A stretch of 64,000 nucleotides of DNA, from the NCBI GenBank assembly GCA_011033025.1, contig WFMF01000063.1, positions 124,001 through 188,000 of the forward strand, written 5' to 3'. Positions 47,706 to 58,800 of the stretch are shown piece after piece (positions within the stretch are counted from its first letter, which is position 1; the number at the start of each line of letters is the position of its first letter). This DNA is from Beroe forskalii. Its lineage: Eukaryota; Ctenophora; Nuda; Beroida; Beroidae. The notes under the pieces were generated by a model. It was not told the DNA's origin, did not search any database, and saw only the letters and a list, made by a program, of their open reading frames with translations. The position numbers and the translations under genes are program-made.

Positions 47706-49085
47706 TGTCATCTCAATAAGATTTTACTTTTAAGCTTTTATTTCAGTCTACAGTAATTTCAAAGCATTTGCTTGACCTGTTGGCCGTACAAATATTATGT
47801 AAATTTGAAATGAAGAAGAATGAAATCCAGTAGGCAGGGGTCCCCAGAAGCTGGACGCTTTTAACTGAATAGAATTGTCATCTCAATAAGATTTTAACTT
47901 TCATTTCAGTCTAATTTCAAAGCATTTGCTTGTCCCAAAGGCCGTACCTTATTGGCCTTTATTTAGCCGGCCTTTTTATTAACCGGCCCTTTTTTTAACC
48001 GGCCCTATGGACAAAAAATGGGCCCTTTTTGAACCATTTTAACCGGCCCCTTGGACAAAAAATTTTTCAAGTATTTACCAAATTGAGACATTTTAGCTCA
48101 AAAAAGTCATGAAAACCAATTCATACTCTACAAGTTGCATCAAAAACCTACATTCCGGTCTGTTATTATCATTTAGGTCATTAGCTGTCTTATACAATGA
48201 CGGTTAAAATGAATTAAACAATGCATAAGCCAAGTAATAAAAGTTTCATTGGGCCTAAATTATCTGGCCTTTAATTAATTAATTGGCCCCATTTTAACCG
48301 GCCATTTTTTTAACCGGCCCTTTGGACAAAAATCTCAAAGTCGTTTTTGTCCTTAAGGGCCGGTTAAATTAATAAGGCCAATAACTCAATAAGGTATTTT
48401 AAATGAAGAAATTCCACAAAGATGAGAATGAAACCAGTAGGCAGGGGTCTGGGGGCGCAGCCCCCAGAAGCCGGACGTTTTTTAATGATTAGAACTGTCA
48501 TCTCAATAAGATTTTACTCTTATTTCAGTCTAATTTCTTATTAATTTCAAAGCATTTGCTTGACCTTTTGGCCGTAAATTTGAAATGAAGAAGAATGAAA
48601 TCCAGTAGGCAGGGGTCTGGGGGCGGCAGCCCCCAGAAGCTGGACGTTTTACTGAATAGAATTGTCACCTCAATAAGATTTTAACTCTTATTTCAGTCTA
48701 ATTTCGAAGCATTTGCTTGGCCCAGAGGCCGTATTTTTAAATGAAGAAATTCCACAAAGATGAGAATGAAAACAGTAAGCAGGGGACTGGGGGCACAGCC
48801 CCCAGAAGCTGGAAGTTTTTTTAATGAATAGAATTGTCATCTCAATAACATTTTACTCTTATTTCAGTCTACTTTAGAAGCGTTTGCTTGACCTGTTGGC
48901 CGTATTTGAAATGAATAAGAATGAAATCCAGTAGGCAGGGGTCTGGGGGCGCAGCCCCCAGAAGCTGGACGTTTTTTGATGAATAGAATTGTCAGCTCAA
49001 TAAGATTTTAACTCTTATTTTTGAAGTCTAATTTTAAAGCATTTGCTTGGCCCGTAGGCCATATTTTAAATGAATAAGAATGAAA
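47706..49085 (+). repeat. ~160-170-bp tandem array with a GC palindrome
   Basis: Five copies of ATAGAATTGTCATCTCAATA, CTTATTTCAGTCTAATTTC, AGCATTTGCTTG, GGCCGTA and GTAGGCAGGGGTCTGGGGGC. Palindrome positions are about 48,448, 48,616, 48,786 and 48,942; the copy near 47,838 has lost its palindrome centre. The CTGGGGGCGCAGCCCCCAG core also occurs at 33.8 kb. Confidence 0.9.
47947..48394. mobile_element. 448-bp GGCC-rich TA-MITE inserted in the array
   Basis: Termini are CCTTATTGGCC (left) and CCTTATTGAGTTATTGGCC (right, reverse-complemented), with TA at 47,945-47,946 and 48,395-48,396. The sister array copy near 48,730 reads GGCCGTATTTTTAAATGAAG at the same point, giving the empty site. Internal ACCGGCCCTTTGGACAAAAA hairpins occur in both arms. 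It shares its CCTTATT terminus and TA duplication with the MITE at 28.7 kb. Confidence 0.88.
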
Positions 49086-49089
49086 TTCA

Positions 49090-50098
49090 GGTTATAGGTA
49101 ATTACTAATTACTGCATGCATTTTAAAATGTATGCATTCAAAACGTATTCATTTACTGGGATAATTCCTCAGAACGCGAATTATTGTAAACTTTCAGCCA
49201 ACTTTTTTGGCTGAAAAATTATACATTTTGGCAATTTCGCAAAATCCTCCCAGTATCAAAAAATATCCTCCCATTAGCACTGCTAACCGTGCTAACTGCT
49301 TATGGAAACAAAGGTACTAGTTATATAATGACAATAAATGTATAGTACATCGATCGATCGAATGGAATTGAGTTAAACAATAATTTTTGAGCTAGTATGG
49401 AAACAACTATTACATTGATTAATTTTTTCAACCATGAGTCAAGTCATTTGGGACCCCGACCAGAAAACACATCAGTCGTTCAAATGGACTTGGAGTTGAT
49501 TAATCGATCAATTGCATTATAAGGATCTGTAACGTGAATTTAGTATAAACTTATTTCAAAATCAAAGTTATACCATTTCCTTTATTCAATCATAAATATT
49601 TACACAGTTCAAGATCGTTCACTTTGTCATTGCAACCTTGTACTTATAGATTGAAAACTACTAGATTGGAACTATATTGATAAAGATTGAAATGTTAAGT
49701 TGAATGCCAAGCAAAGGGGAACTTAATTTCAACAGATCTGAGTGAGCGATCACATAACTCTGGTGTCAGAAAATAATTTGCGGTTAATACAGTTTATAAA
49801 ACAGAAAATATTGCAGTATAACTGAAGATCTGCAGCGATAACAGATAAAACCATTACCAAGTCGTCGATAAAATAAAAGACCTCGTTCTTTTTATACAGA
49901 TTATTGACACAATATAATGATTTCAAAGCCTCATTCTCGATAAATACATTTTATCTAGAGACAGGTGGTAAGTTTTAAACGATTTTGACGAGTATCAGCG
50001 TTCCACGCATGTGTCTTCATAGGTCGAACAGAATAAAGAACAGGTAGACCATCAAGTTTGGATGGTCTTCCCTACAGGAACTGTACTTATAGTTATTG
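49090..50098. other. No gene recognised
   Basis: AT-rich DNA between the 160-bp array and the 62-bp repeat; no coding signal. Confidence 0.5.
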
Positions 50099-50409
50099 TC
50101 ATACCATGATATACCAAGTCATGAAGGGTCTGATTTGAGCCCTTTTACCCACCCATTATAGTCATACCATGATATACCAAGTCACGAAGGGTCTGATTTG
50201 AGCCCTTTTACCCACCCATTATAGTCATACCATGATATACCAAGTCACGAAGGGTCTGATTTGAGCCCTTTTACCCACCCATTATAGTCATACCATGATA
50301 TACCAAGTCATGAATGGTCTGATTACAGCCCTTTTACCCACCCATTATAGTCATACCATGATATACCAAGTCATGAAGGGTCTGATTACAGCCCTTTTAC
50401 CCACCCATT
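50099..50409 (+). repeat. 62-bp tandem repeat, five copies
   Basis: TATAGTCATACCATGATATA, CCAAGTCATGAAGGGTCTGA and TTTGAGCCCTTTTACCCACC form a unit repeated at about 50,096, 50,157, 50,219, 50,284 and 50,346. Copies 1-3 carry GATTTGAG, copies 4-5 GATTACAG. The last copy supplies the C-terminal codons and stop of the coiled-coil gene. Confidence 0.92.
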
Positions 50410-53400
50410 CGACCATTATGAGCACGTACACATCCCAGTCACTCTCAGACGAGCTGTCTGAGGACGGTCTTGAGGGATCCGGGGAGGGAACTACCGAGGG
50501 ACAACATGCGGGACTTAACTCGTGGAGTACCTCGTCGTAGAGCTGGAGTTGCTCCTTGCACCTCGTCAAGTCCTCCTCCTGTTTCGTCACCTGCAACGGG
50601 GGGCTATGTTAATCTACACAGTACAAAGTTGCAGTGATTCGATCGTGTTTCTAAGTCGTGCTTCTAAGATATAAGGTATTCGATGGTAGGTAGAATGTCC
50701 AGTCAATCTAATTTCAAATTCAAAAGGAACCATACGTATATATTATATCCATTATACAGTCAATATAAAATGGCTAAGTATTTTCCCAAAAATCAAGTAG
50801 ATGTGAACTACGATGCCTCTGCTGAAGGGGAAAAAACCGAAGGAGTTCCAATAGTCGCATGTACCTTGTTGAGGTGGCTCTCGTTGTCGCTCCTTAGCCT
50901 CTCATTGACAGCTGCCACCTCTGCCACCTGTTCCCTGAAGTAGTCGGCACACTCCTCCTGGGAACGGAGTTGGTCCTGGTACTGCAGCACCGTGTCAGTC
51001 AGCATCTTGTTGTTTGTCTTACGTTCCTCTGATCTGGACAGGAGAGAGGTATTCAGGACAGGAGGACTCGCAGTGGTTTCAGGACGGTTAAGAATCACAA
51101 TGAATTTAGTCAAGGTTAATGATTATAGCTGGACAATTCTGTAATTTGTAATACATCGTATCTTAAACCATGCCTTTTTGAATTGAATATAATACCATTT
51201 TGCTGCACAGTTTAAACAGCCAAATACCTTTTGGTTTGTCCGGCTAGCGATGTCCTGAGCTCTTCCACAGTCCTCTCCAGTGCAGCCTTATCGTCCTTGA
51301 GCGCGACCAGTTGGCGCCGTGTTTCCTTGTTAATGGACACAGATCCCGCCAGATCCTCCAATATCTGGACTGCATGTATCACGAACAGCACGCTCCCTGG
51401 AAAAGTGACGGAACTGTTTGATTACCTGTTTGAGCTAATAATAATGAGTAGCTATGTGATGGCACCTCCAACCACTCAACAGACTGCTGTGTATCATTTA
51501 CAATACTGTGTGAATGTAGTGCATAGCAACGTGGAATGTGCATGGACTATGGGGCACCACTTTCAATCAAGGTGGAAACGCACCAGCTTCTTGTATAATG
51601 TGTATACTTGTATACAATGTAAAATGTACAGTTCGCTGCACTATGTGCCTCACCAATGAGAGGAGGGCAGGAGGGGTTGACCGTGTACGGGGTGTTAATT
51701 AATGGTTACTGCGGCTAGTTCCTCGCTCTCGGCAACCAGCTTCGTATACTTCTCCTGGGAAAGGTCAGTGTTAATTTCGTCACAGCAAATAATAATAATA
51801 AACAGGGATGGATTCATAAGTGCAAAAATTAAACGTTTCAATTCCGATCTATAATTAGAATGGCCAACCGAACAGAATTATAAAAAGATGTACCTAATAC
51901 CTAACTTAATTTGAAACTTGAAATGAAATCAGTCATTAAACAACGTTTTGATGTACCTGTAACTCTTCGTCCGTTACTTTGAGCGCCTCCAGTTCCTTGC
52001 GAGCCTCCGTGAGCTGCTTGTACATTTCCTCCAACGTAACCTCCCTCGTATCCCTCTCGTCCATCAGGAATTCCATCTCCATACGGATCCGGGACTTGTT
52101 CATCTTCACCTGCTCGTAGTCCTGTTTCAGCAGGTCAGCATCACTCGAGGATTTCTTGAGCGAATCCAGCTCCTCCTCCAGTTTGGAGACCTGTTTCTTG
52201 AACATCGTACATCGCTTGTTGGTATCCGTCAAGTTGTCCTCCAGATCCCGTTTATCTTCCGACAGTCGCGTAACTTTGTTGTTTTGGCGGTCTAGGTTCG
52301 ACGAAAGATGGCAGATTTGGAGTTCCAGCTCCTTGTGGGAATTCAGAAGTATTTCGTAATTTTGACGTTCTTCGAGTAAAGTGTCCCTGGAAGAACACGT
52401 CTCACCGATACAAATCTTGGATTCCCGTAGCACAGCAAACTCTCTTTCCATCCGAGCCATTTCATTCCGATACTTTTCATGTTCTGCGGACAGTGCCTCG
52501 AGCTCGAATCTGTATTTGCGGGTTGATGCCGCGTTCTTATCACGCTCAGTGTTCGATCGGAGTAGCTTTTTCTGGAGTATCGCGATTTGGGTTCGTTCGC
52601 TGAGGCCTTTCAGTTCGCAATCCGTGTTCTCGGAAACCTTCATGCTTCGTTGGAATGAGGCGTGTAGAGATTTCTCTTCTTTCCTGAACGAGGTTTCAGG
52701 TAATGGTATAAGACTTTATACTCAACAGGGGGACGAAGGGAGATATAAGGACATGTTGTCAAACTTCAAAACAAATTAAAACACCGTCATCTTAGGGATA
52801 TTTTGACAAATTCTTTGAAGAATTTGTCTGAATATCCCACTGTTAACGGCGTTTTATTTTGAAGTTTATTTTGCTACTCCGCTTCCCAGGTCCCACATAA
52901 TGATAACTTGTCGTGGATTGTCAATGTTTCAACATGTAGATTGTATAACATATAAATAAGGGGCCATCCGTAAAGGACACCCAAAAAATTTCGGCCATGC
53001 TAGACCCCTCCCTCCCCCAGATGTCCGCATTTTCCTGAAAATTAATTTAGATTTTGTTGTAGATTTCGGGTGTGTTGTACGTTAATCAGTTTATGACTTA
53101 TCTCACATGAAGTAAGATACTGAGTTATTTTCCCACGCAATCCTGTCAATTTTTGAGCTCGGATGTGCGCAGCCAAAGAATGGTCTCAATTTTGCCTGGA
53201 TCGGATACATTTGGCGGGTTTTTCAAAATCAGTACTAATTAATTCGACTGCGCGCGGCTTTCAGAAATAACTTTAGATCAAGTTTTGTCTATTCGGCAAT
53301 CGCGCCTTCCATCAAATTAGAGAAATTCCAAAGGAATTGCAAAAATGTATAAGTACTTTTTATGGTAAGTACACTCAGCTAATTCCATAAGATACTGCGC

Positions 53401-53758
53401 CTAGGATTTCGAAACTCAAGCGTAGGATTTTGGAAAGAACAAAACAAGAAACATTGCTGATTCAAACTTTTTATTTGAAATTCTTTTTAATGAGACTGGT
53501 TTCAATGAAAAAGTCTGGTGTCTGGGCCCCCTGACCACCATGTTTATTTATGTGAAATTATCTGCGCGTCATGTTTCTTACAACTAGAGTTCCACATAAA
53601 TCGAAATTAATTTCTGATCCCCTTCTACATGCAGCAATACTCACAGTTGTTCTTGGTAAGATGTGTGTAGGTCCTCAATGTAGGATTTCAGTACTTCTAC
53701 TTCGGCAGGGTTTGATCTCTTGATTTTAACGTTGATATCGAGTGGTGTGAGTGGGGTT
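50351..53758 (-). CDS. Coiled-coil protein, unknown family, 5' end open
   Basis: Exons 53645-53758, 51957-52683, 51710-51754, 51228-51364, 50865-51033 and 50351-50590, all phase-consistent (476 residues visible). Nearly the whole protein is heptad-rich helix: KSYIEDLHTSYQEQL, KKQVSKLEEELDSLKKSSSD, ELRTSLAGQTKR, SQEECADYFREQVAEV. It then has a Ser/Pro-rich acidic end (SRPSSDSSSESDWDVYV). There is no signal peptide or membrane segment, so it is likely a cytoskeletal or centrosomal scaffold; that is inference. The fourth exon's acceptor (CAGTCCAG) was chosen because it is the only one keeping phase 0. The first listed exon enters in phase 2, so further 5' exons exist. The last ~20 residues are encoded by the 62-bp tandem repeat. 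Confidence 0.8.
52960..53030 (+). mobile_element. Partial copy of the 11.8-kb PIF/Harbinger-like MITE
   Basis: GGGGCCATCCGTAAAGGACA, then a C-run and CAGATGTCCGCATTTTC, parallel the MITE at 11,832. TAA precedes it. The right terminus is not found. It lies in the first visible intron of the coiled-coil gene. Confidence 0.75.
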
Positions 53759-53799
53759 CTACGAGGTAAGGAAGTTATAAGGGGTGGTTTAGGAGGGAA

Positions 53800-54010
53800 A
53801 GGGGTCCAAAGAGGGATTTAGAGAGGGAAGCAGGTCCAAGGAGGGGTTTAGAGAGGGAAGCAGGTCCAAGGAGGGGTTTAGAGAGGGAAGCAGGTCCAAG
53901 GAGGGTTTTTGGAGGGGAAGAGGGTTCAAGGAGGGCTGAGGGGGTCCAAAGAAGCAAAGAGGAGAACAAGAAAGGGTTTAAGAGGGGAAGGCGGTTCAAA
54001 GGAGGGAAGG
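53800..54010 (+). repeat. 30-bp purine-rich minisatellite
   Basis: Units of GGGTTTAGAGAGGGAAGCAG and GTCCAAGGAG, with near-identical copies at about 53,813, 53,843 and 53,873 and decayed ones after. Confidence 0.85.
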
Positions 54011-54059
54011 GTGTACAAATTTTCAAAGAACGCAGGAGAGGATTTGAGAGCGGGGTAAC

Positions 54060-55840
54060 ATTGTAGCTCATTAGAAAACAGAAATGATCAACACACGGAC
54101 ATGGGACAAGATAACAACCTATTATTTTGTATGGTAACCTGGCAGAAGAGATTTTCCCACGGCACTTTTTGGGTACAATCGGTGTGGAGCACTGGGAATG
54201 ATTTATTGTTAGCTTTATTTCAATTATTCAGCAGGTTACCATTACCTAAAATCGATACATTGAACGATGTTGGAGTAAATCGACATTCAAAATTTTTATC
54301 AAATTTCAATGACATTTCTGAAAATAAATACATCGTACCGGGGAACTTACCATGGAAGGAACCATGTTCTCCTTGTTTTGAAACTGCATCATACTTGGTG
54401 GACTCAAATTTGGAAAGGAATACGTTAGGGAAACCGTATATTTAGGAAAATGTTCATAAGAATTTCAATTGAAGTAAATGATAAAATCTCGGATACAGAA
54501 GGCGTTGTTCTGAAGCCAATTATAGAACATTTACAGTGTTGGTAATAAGTCAGCACCCCCTCTGCAGCCAAAACCATAGAATTAGAAGTTGACAACAAAT
54601 CACTTGGTGTAAAGTTATAGATTGATCTATTACGATAATCATCATAATATTATTCTAATTAAGTTATTATTGAAAGGTAACCATGGGCATCAAAAGAACA
54701 AAAGCAATAAGACAAAATTGATGGTGATGAAGTAAATTCTGTTGCAAATAACAAGGCACTGTAAATAAATTAAGGCAATTTATAAATGATAACTAGAAAT
54801 TAAGCCTAGGTTCCCAAGTCATTCAATAAAAATGTTTAAATTATACCTAACACTAAACGCTTCAAGATCGGTGAAACGTATAAAAATAACAGGGGAACCC
54901 TGGAGTACATGATCCAATTCTTAAAAACGAAATAAAATTTAAAACGAAATTTCTTGTTATTGGTTAAAATTACCTAATTACAATAAGATGAAACGTCTAA
55001 TTCCTGAAATAACAAAATAACAATTATACCTACTGCTGGTGGCAGAAATCTAAAAACGGCAATTTGCGTAAGTAATATGGAATGTGATAAAAATTTAAAA
55101 TAACTAAGTAACTATGCAGTAAAAATAGCAATATCGCTATCAAAGTATTGTAACTTGAAATTGATAATTAGATAAAAATTAAGTATTGATAAAATTCAAT
55201 TCATTATCATTAACTGTTGCTTATATATACAGCTACAAGTTTCAGTAAAACGGTAAACAAACATAGGTAATATAATAATATAAATGAGAGTTATAAGCTT
55301 CCCGCAAAAATGGTTAAGGTCAAACAGTAAAAAGTATAGTATTCGACCGGATTAAAATAATTAATTAATAAGGTCATGAAATTAAAATTTATCAAATTTG
55401 ATATAGTTCATTTATATTTATTAGCTCAAATTCGGAAACTATAAATTATAAAAACATATTTGTTAGGTCGCAATAGTTGTAAAGTAATCAATTTAAACTT
55501 TAGATCATTACAGTAAAGCATTAATATAAACTCATTGTAGGATCAGGTTCAGACCTGGCTTCAATAAAAACCATTTAACAACTAACTGATTATTGATATT
55601 AATAAAACATAATATAAAGATATAAAACAGTAAATGTAAAAAGTACCGTGAAAGGATAAAAACTTACAAACCACTGTCTCTTTGTATCGACAAGGAAGGA
55701 ATTCCACTAACATCAGAGAAGATTCCCATTACATTGTGAATGGTATGGAGCAGAACTCAATGGGAAGCAGACCGTAAGAAATTCTGTTGTGGAGGTTCTA
55801 ATGACAAAGGAAGATTGTGTAATCCTACGAATATCGGAGA
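54060..55840. other. AT-rich region, no gene recognised
   Basis: Short ORFs here (for example 54,101-54,445) show no domain or splice-linked partner. The 5' exons of the coiled-coil gene may lie in this stretch but could not be identified. Confidence 0.4.
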
Positions 55841-55845
55841 AGATT

Positions 55846-58800
55846 TCACATTTTGTAATATTGTGATTGGTATGTACTGGCATACCGTACGGCATGTTGT
55901 TGGGGATGTTGATTGACGGGAGCTGGGCAATGGAAAGAAGATGACTCATTGTAACTGAGAGGGGATTGACTGTAACCGTAGCGATTCAAGGATTGAAGCT
56001 GATTGAAGAGAGTAGAGCAATGATGACAACTAATCCGTGCCCGTGGTTGGTTGTAGACAGGTTGATGGAAGGTAGCGGCAGGCTGATGGAAGGTGGAGGC
56101 AGGCTGATGTAAGGTGGAGGCAGGCTGATGGAATGAAGTGGCAGGCTGATGGAAGGTGGAGGCAGGCTGATGCAATGTGGAGGCAGGCTGATGGAAGGTT
56201 GAGGCAGGCTGATACAATGTAGTGGCAGGCTGATGGAAGGTTGAGGCAGGCTGATACAATGTAGTGGCAGGCTGATGTGAGGTGGAGGCAGGCTGATGGA
56301 ATGAAGTGGCAGGCTGATGGAATGAAGTGGCAGGCTGATGGAAGCTGGAGGCAGGCTGTTGGAAGGTGGAGGCAGGCTGATACAATGTAGTGGCAGGCTG
56401 ATGTAAGGTGGAGGCAGGCTGATGTAAGGTGGAGGCAGGCTGATGTAAGGTGGAGGCAGGCTGATGAAAGGTGGAGGCAGGCTGATGTAAGGTGGAGGCA
56501 GGCTGATGAAAGGTTGAGGCAGGCTGATGGAAGGTGGAGGCAGGCTGATGGAAGGTGGAGGCAGGCTGATGGAAGGTGGAGGCAGGCTGATGTAAGGTGG
56601 AGGCAGGCTGATAGGTGGAGGCAGGCTGGATTGGTGCAGCATGGCCTGGGAAGGCGCTTTCGAAGGAACTACTCACGCAGGTACTAGGAGACCCCACTTC
56701 ATCGTACAGCTTAACTCTCTTTGTGTGTCGGGGGTAGCCTTTGGGTTTAGCGTTACGCTGCAAACCGTTCCTCTTGAAAACAATGAAAGACACATTGAGA
56801 TCATGTGACGCTTTCATTGTAGCACAACACTCGTTCGGAGCGTGGAGGTTTGGATCTACGTGGGCGGTGTAAGAGGGCAACACGTATAACTGAAATGGGG
56901 AAAAATGTAAGAACTTTAAAATCAAAACATCAAATTGTATATGCATCGAGCCGACAACCCACCATGGCAACTGACTCGAACTGGCAATCCGTGATCTTAT
57001 GTCTACCCCATGAGGTGAATTACTTAACAAGCTATGGTTGGTTGGCAACCCGGTCGTAGTAACTATCTCGATCTACTTAAATCCAATACTGTAACTCTTT
57101 AATTGACCCTTACCTCGGTCATGTAACAGCTGTTCTTGGCCACATTCCTGACCCAGTGTGTCGTATTTCCACCGATGTTGTCCATGTACACAAACAGCGA
57201 TCCCTTGGCCATGTTTTTCAGGATGAATTCCAGGTTCTTCTTAGCTACCTCCTCGTTCGCTTCCACAGCACTCAGAAACTTGGACATGCAGATTATGTCC
57301 TGGGTCTTCACGTACTCCTGGGGTGAAACACGTAATCAACAGGGGTGTCAAATAAACTGAGATTATGCCAATTTTTAATTACTTATGGGTGATAGTAAAA
57401 ATTTTCAAATTGTACCATTGGAAGGAATGAAACTTTCGGAAGAACATGTGAAACCGGGTAAAACGCAAAATTCCCAATCAGACGCTACAGGATTCGGGTT
57501 ACTTGATCTTTTAATCAGCTTACCAGGACGTCCTTTATGGATGAACCCAGAAAGTCAAGTTGCCCGTATCTGAGTCCGATTCCGCAGAAGTGAGCGAGCT
57601 CCGTGGCTACTTTGCTCCACTCGACACATTTATCCAAAACGTTGAACCTGAGGGTAATACTGCAGGGTGAGGGTGAATCTCTTGCATAGTTCGTGATCAT
57701 ACTTACGAAATGATTTGAATGAAGTCGCACAAATAATGTTCTGATCCTCTCTACCAACGCCTAAACGCCTAAAACGTCTAAATCCCAATCCACCTTATCA
57801 CACCACATCACGTCATCACAACACATCAAACTATGATAATGGTTTTATAAGAGGCCTCTCTCAACCTCCCATGACAGTAATCATCGATAAAATTTTGAAA
57901 AATACTTGAACAAATGGTTTTTGTAATGGAAATTCTACTACATCGATAACTTCAGTGATATTGCCTTTTCTGATGTTCTGATTTGTTCCCAAAATTTGCC
58001 TCATTTTTTCAAATTTGAAAATAGGGAAAAATCCCCATATATTTTATTTGGGGTACGAAAATTGGGGATTTTAGAGAAAAAATCCCATATTTTCGAACCT
58101 CCAAAATTTCGATCCTCGGAATTATTGTCCCATGTTATTTTGTCTTATAAGGTAAATCGTATTTTGCAACATGTACCTATAACGAATGTCAAAAGGCCAA
58201 AATATGATTGAGTTTACCATTTAGAGTGTAAGTGTTTGACAGTACCATCTGACGCCTTAAAAAGTTGGTAAAGGTAACACATCAACCCACGTCAACAAGG
58301 TAATTGTTCTCTCCAGTATCAAGATTGGAGCAAGAAGGTGGCGGATTTTGAGAGTCAAAAGATACCACTTAAGTTGAACAATGAAAACAATCTCAGTTAA
58401 AGATTATCTTGAGAACACAAAAGCATGGAGCCGAGAAAAAAAAACATATAAGTGGTAGGTGCCATTAAAACATAAATGAGTAAAGGCTCCATTTCATGAA
58501 TACAGTATATTGTAATGAGAAAATGAAACCATTCAAGAAATGGAGCCGTTGCAATTATCAAACCGAGCAATCCATTTCGAAATGAAATTTATTTTGTTGC
58601 TTGAACTACTGTGGGTTACTTTAACGATTGCTGAGGGCTGCCTTGAGAAAGCAGAGGATGTTACTGAGGCCAGTAAATCAGGAATTCACATAGTTTTGGA
58701 CCAGTTCGGTCATAAACTCTGTTTGGCACGAGGCCAAAACCGATTTACAGTTGAAGGTAAGGAAGCATACGAAGTAGTTCTAAGGGCGTGTACCTTACAA

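Noticed and set aside
50099-50409. Possible CRISPR-like array
   Set aside because: Units are directly adjacent with no unique spacers, and the genome is eukaryotic.
51231-51659. 142-codon plus-strand ORF
   Set aside because: Overlaps, antisense, a coiled-coil exon (51228-51364) and then runs through intron; no domain content.
55986-56642. 218-codon ISLPPP-type repeat ORF
   Set aside because: Alternative frame of the 21-bp minisatellite; only the HQPAST frame connects by splicing to the methyltransferase-like exons.
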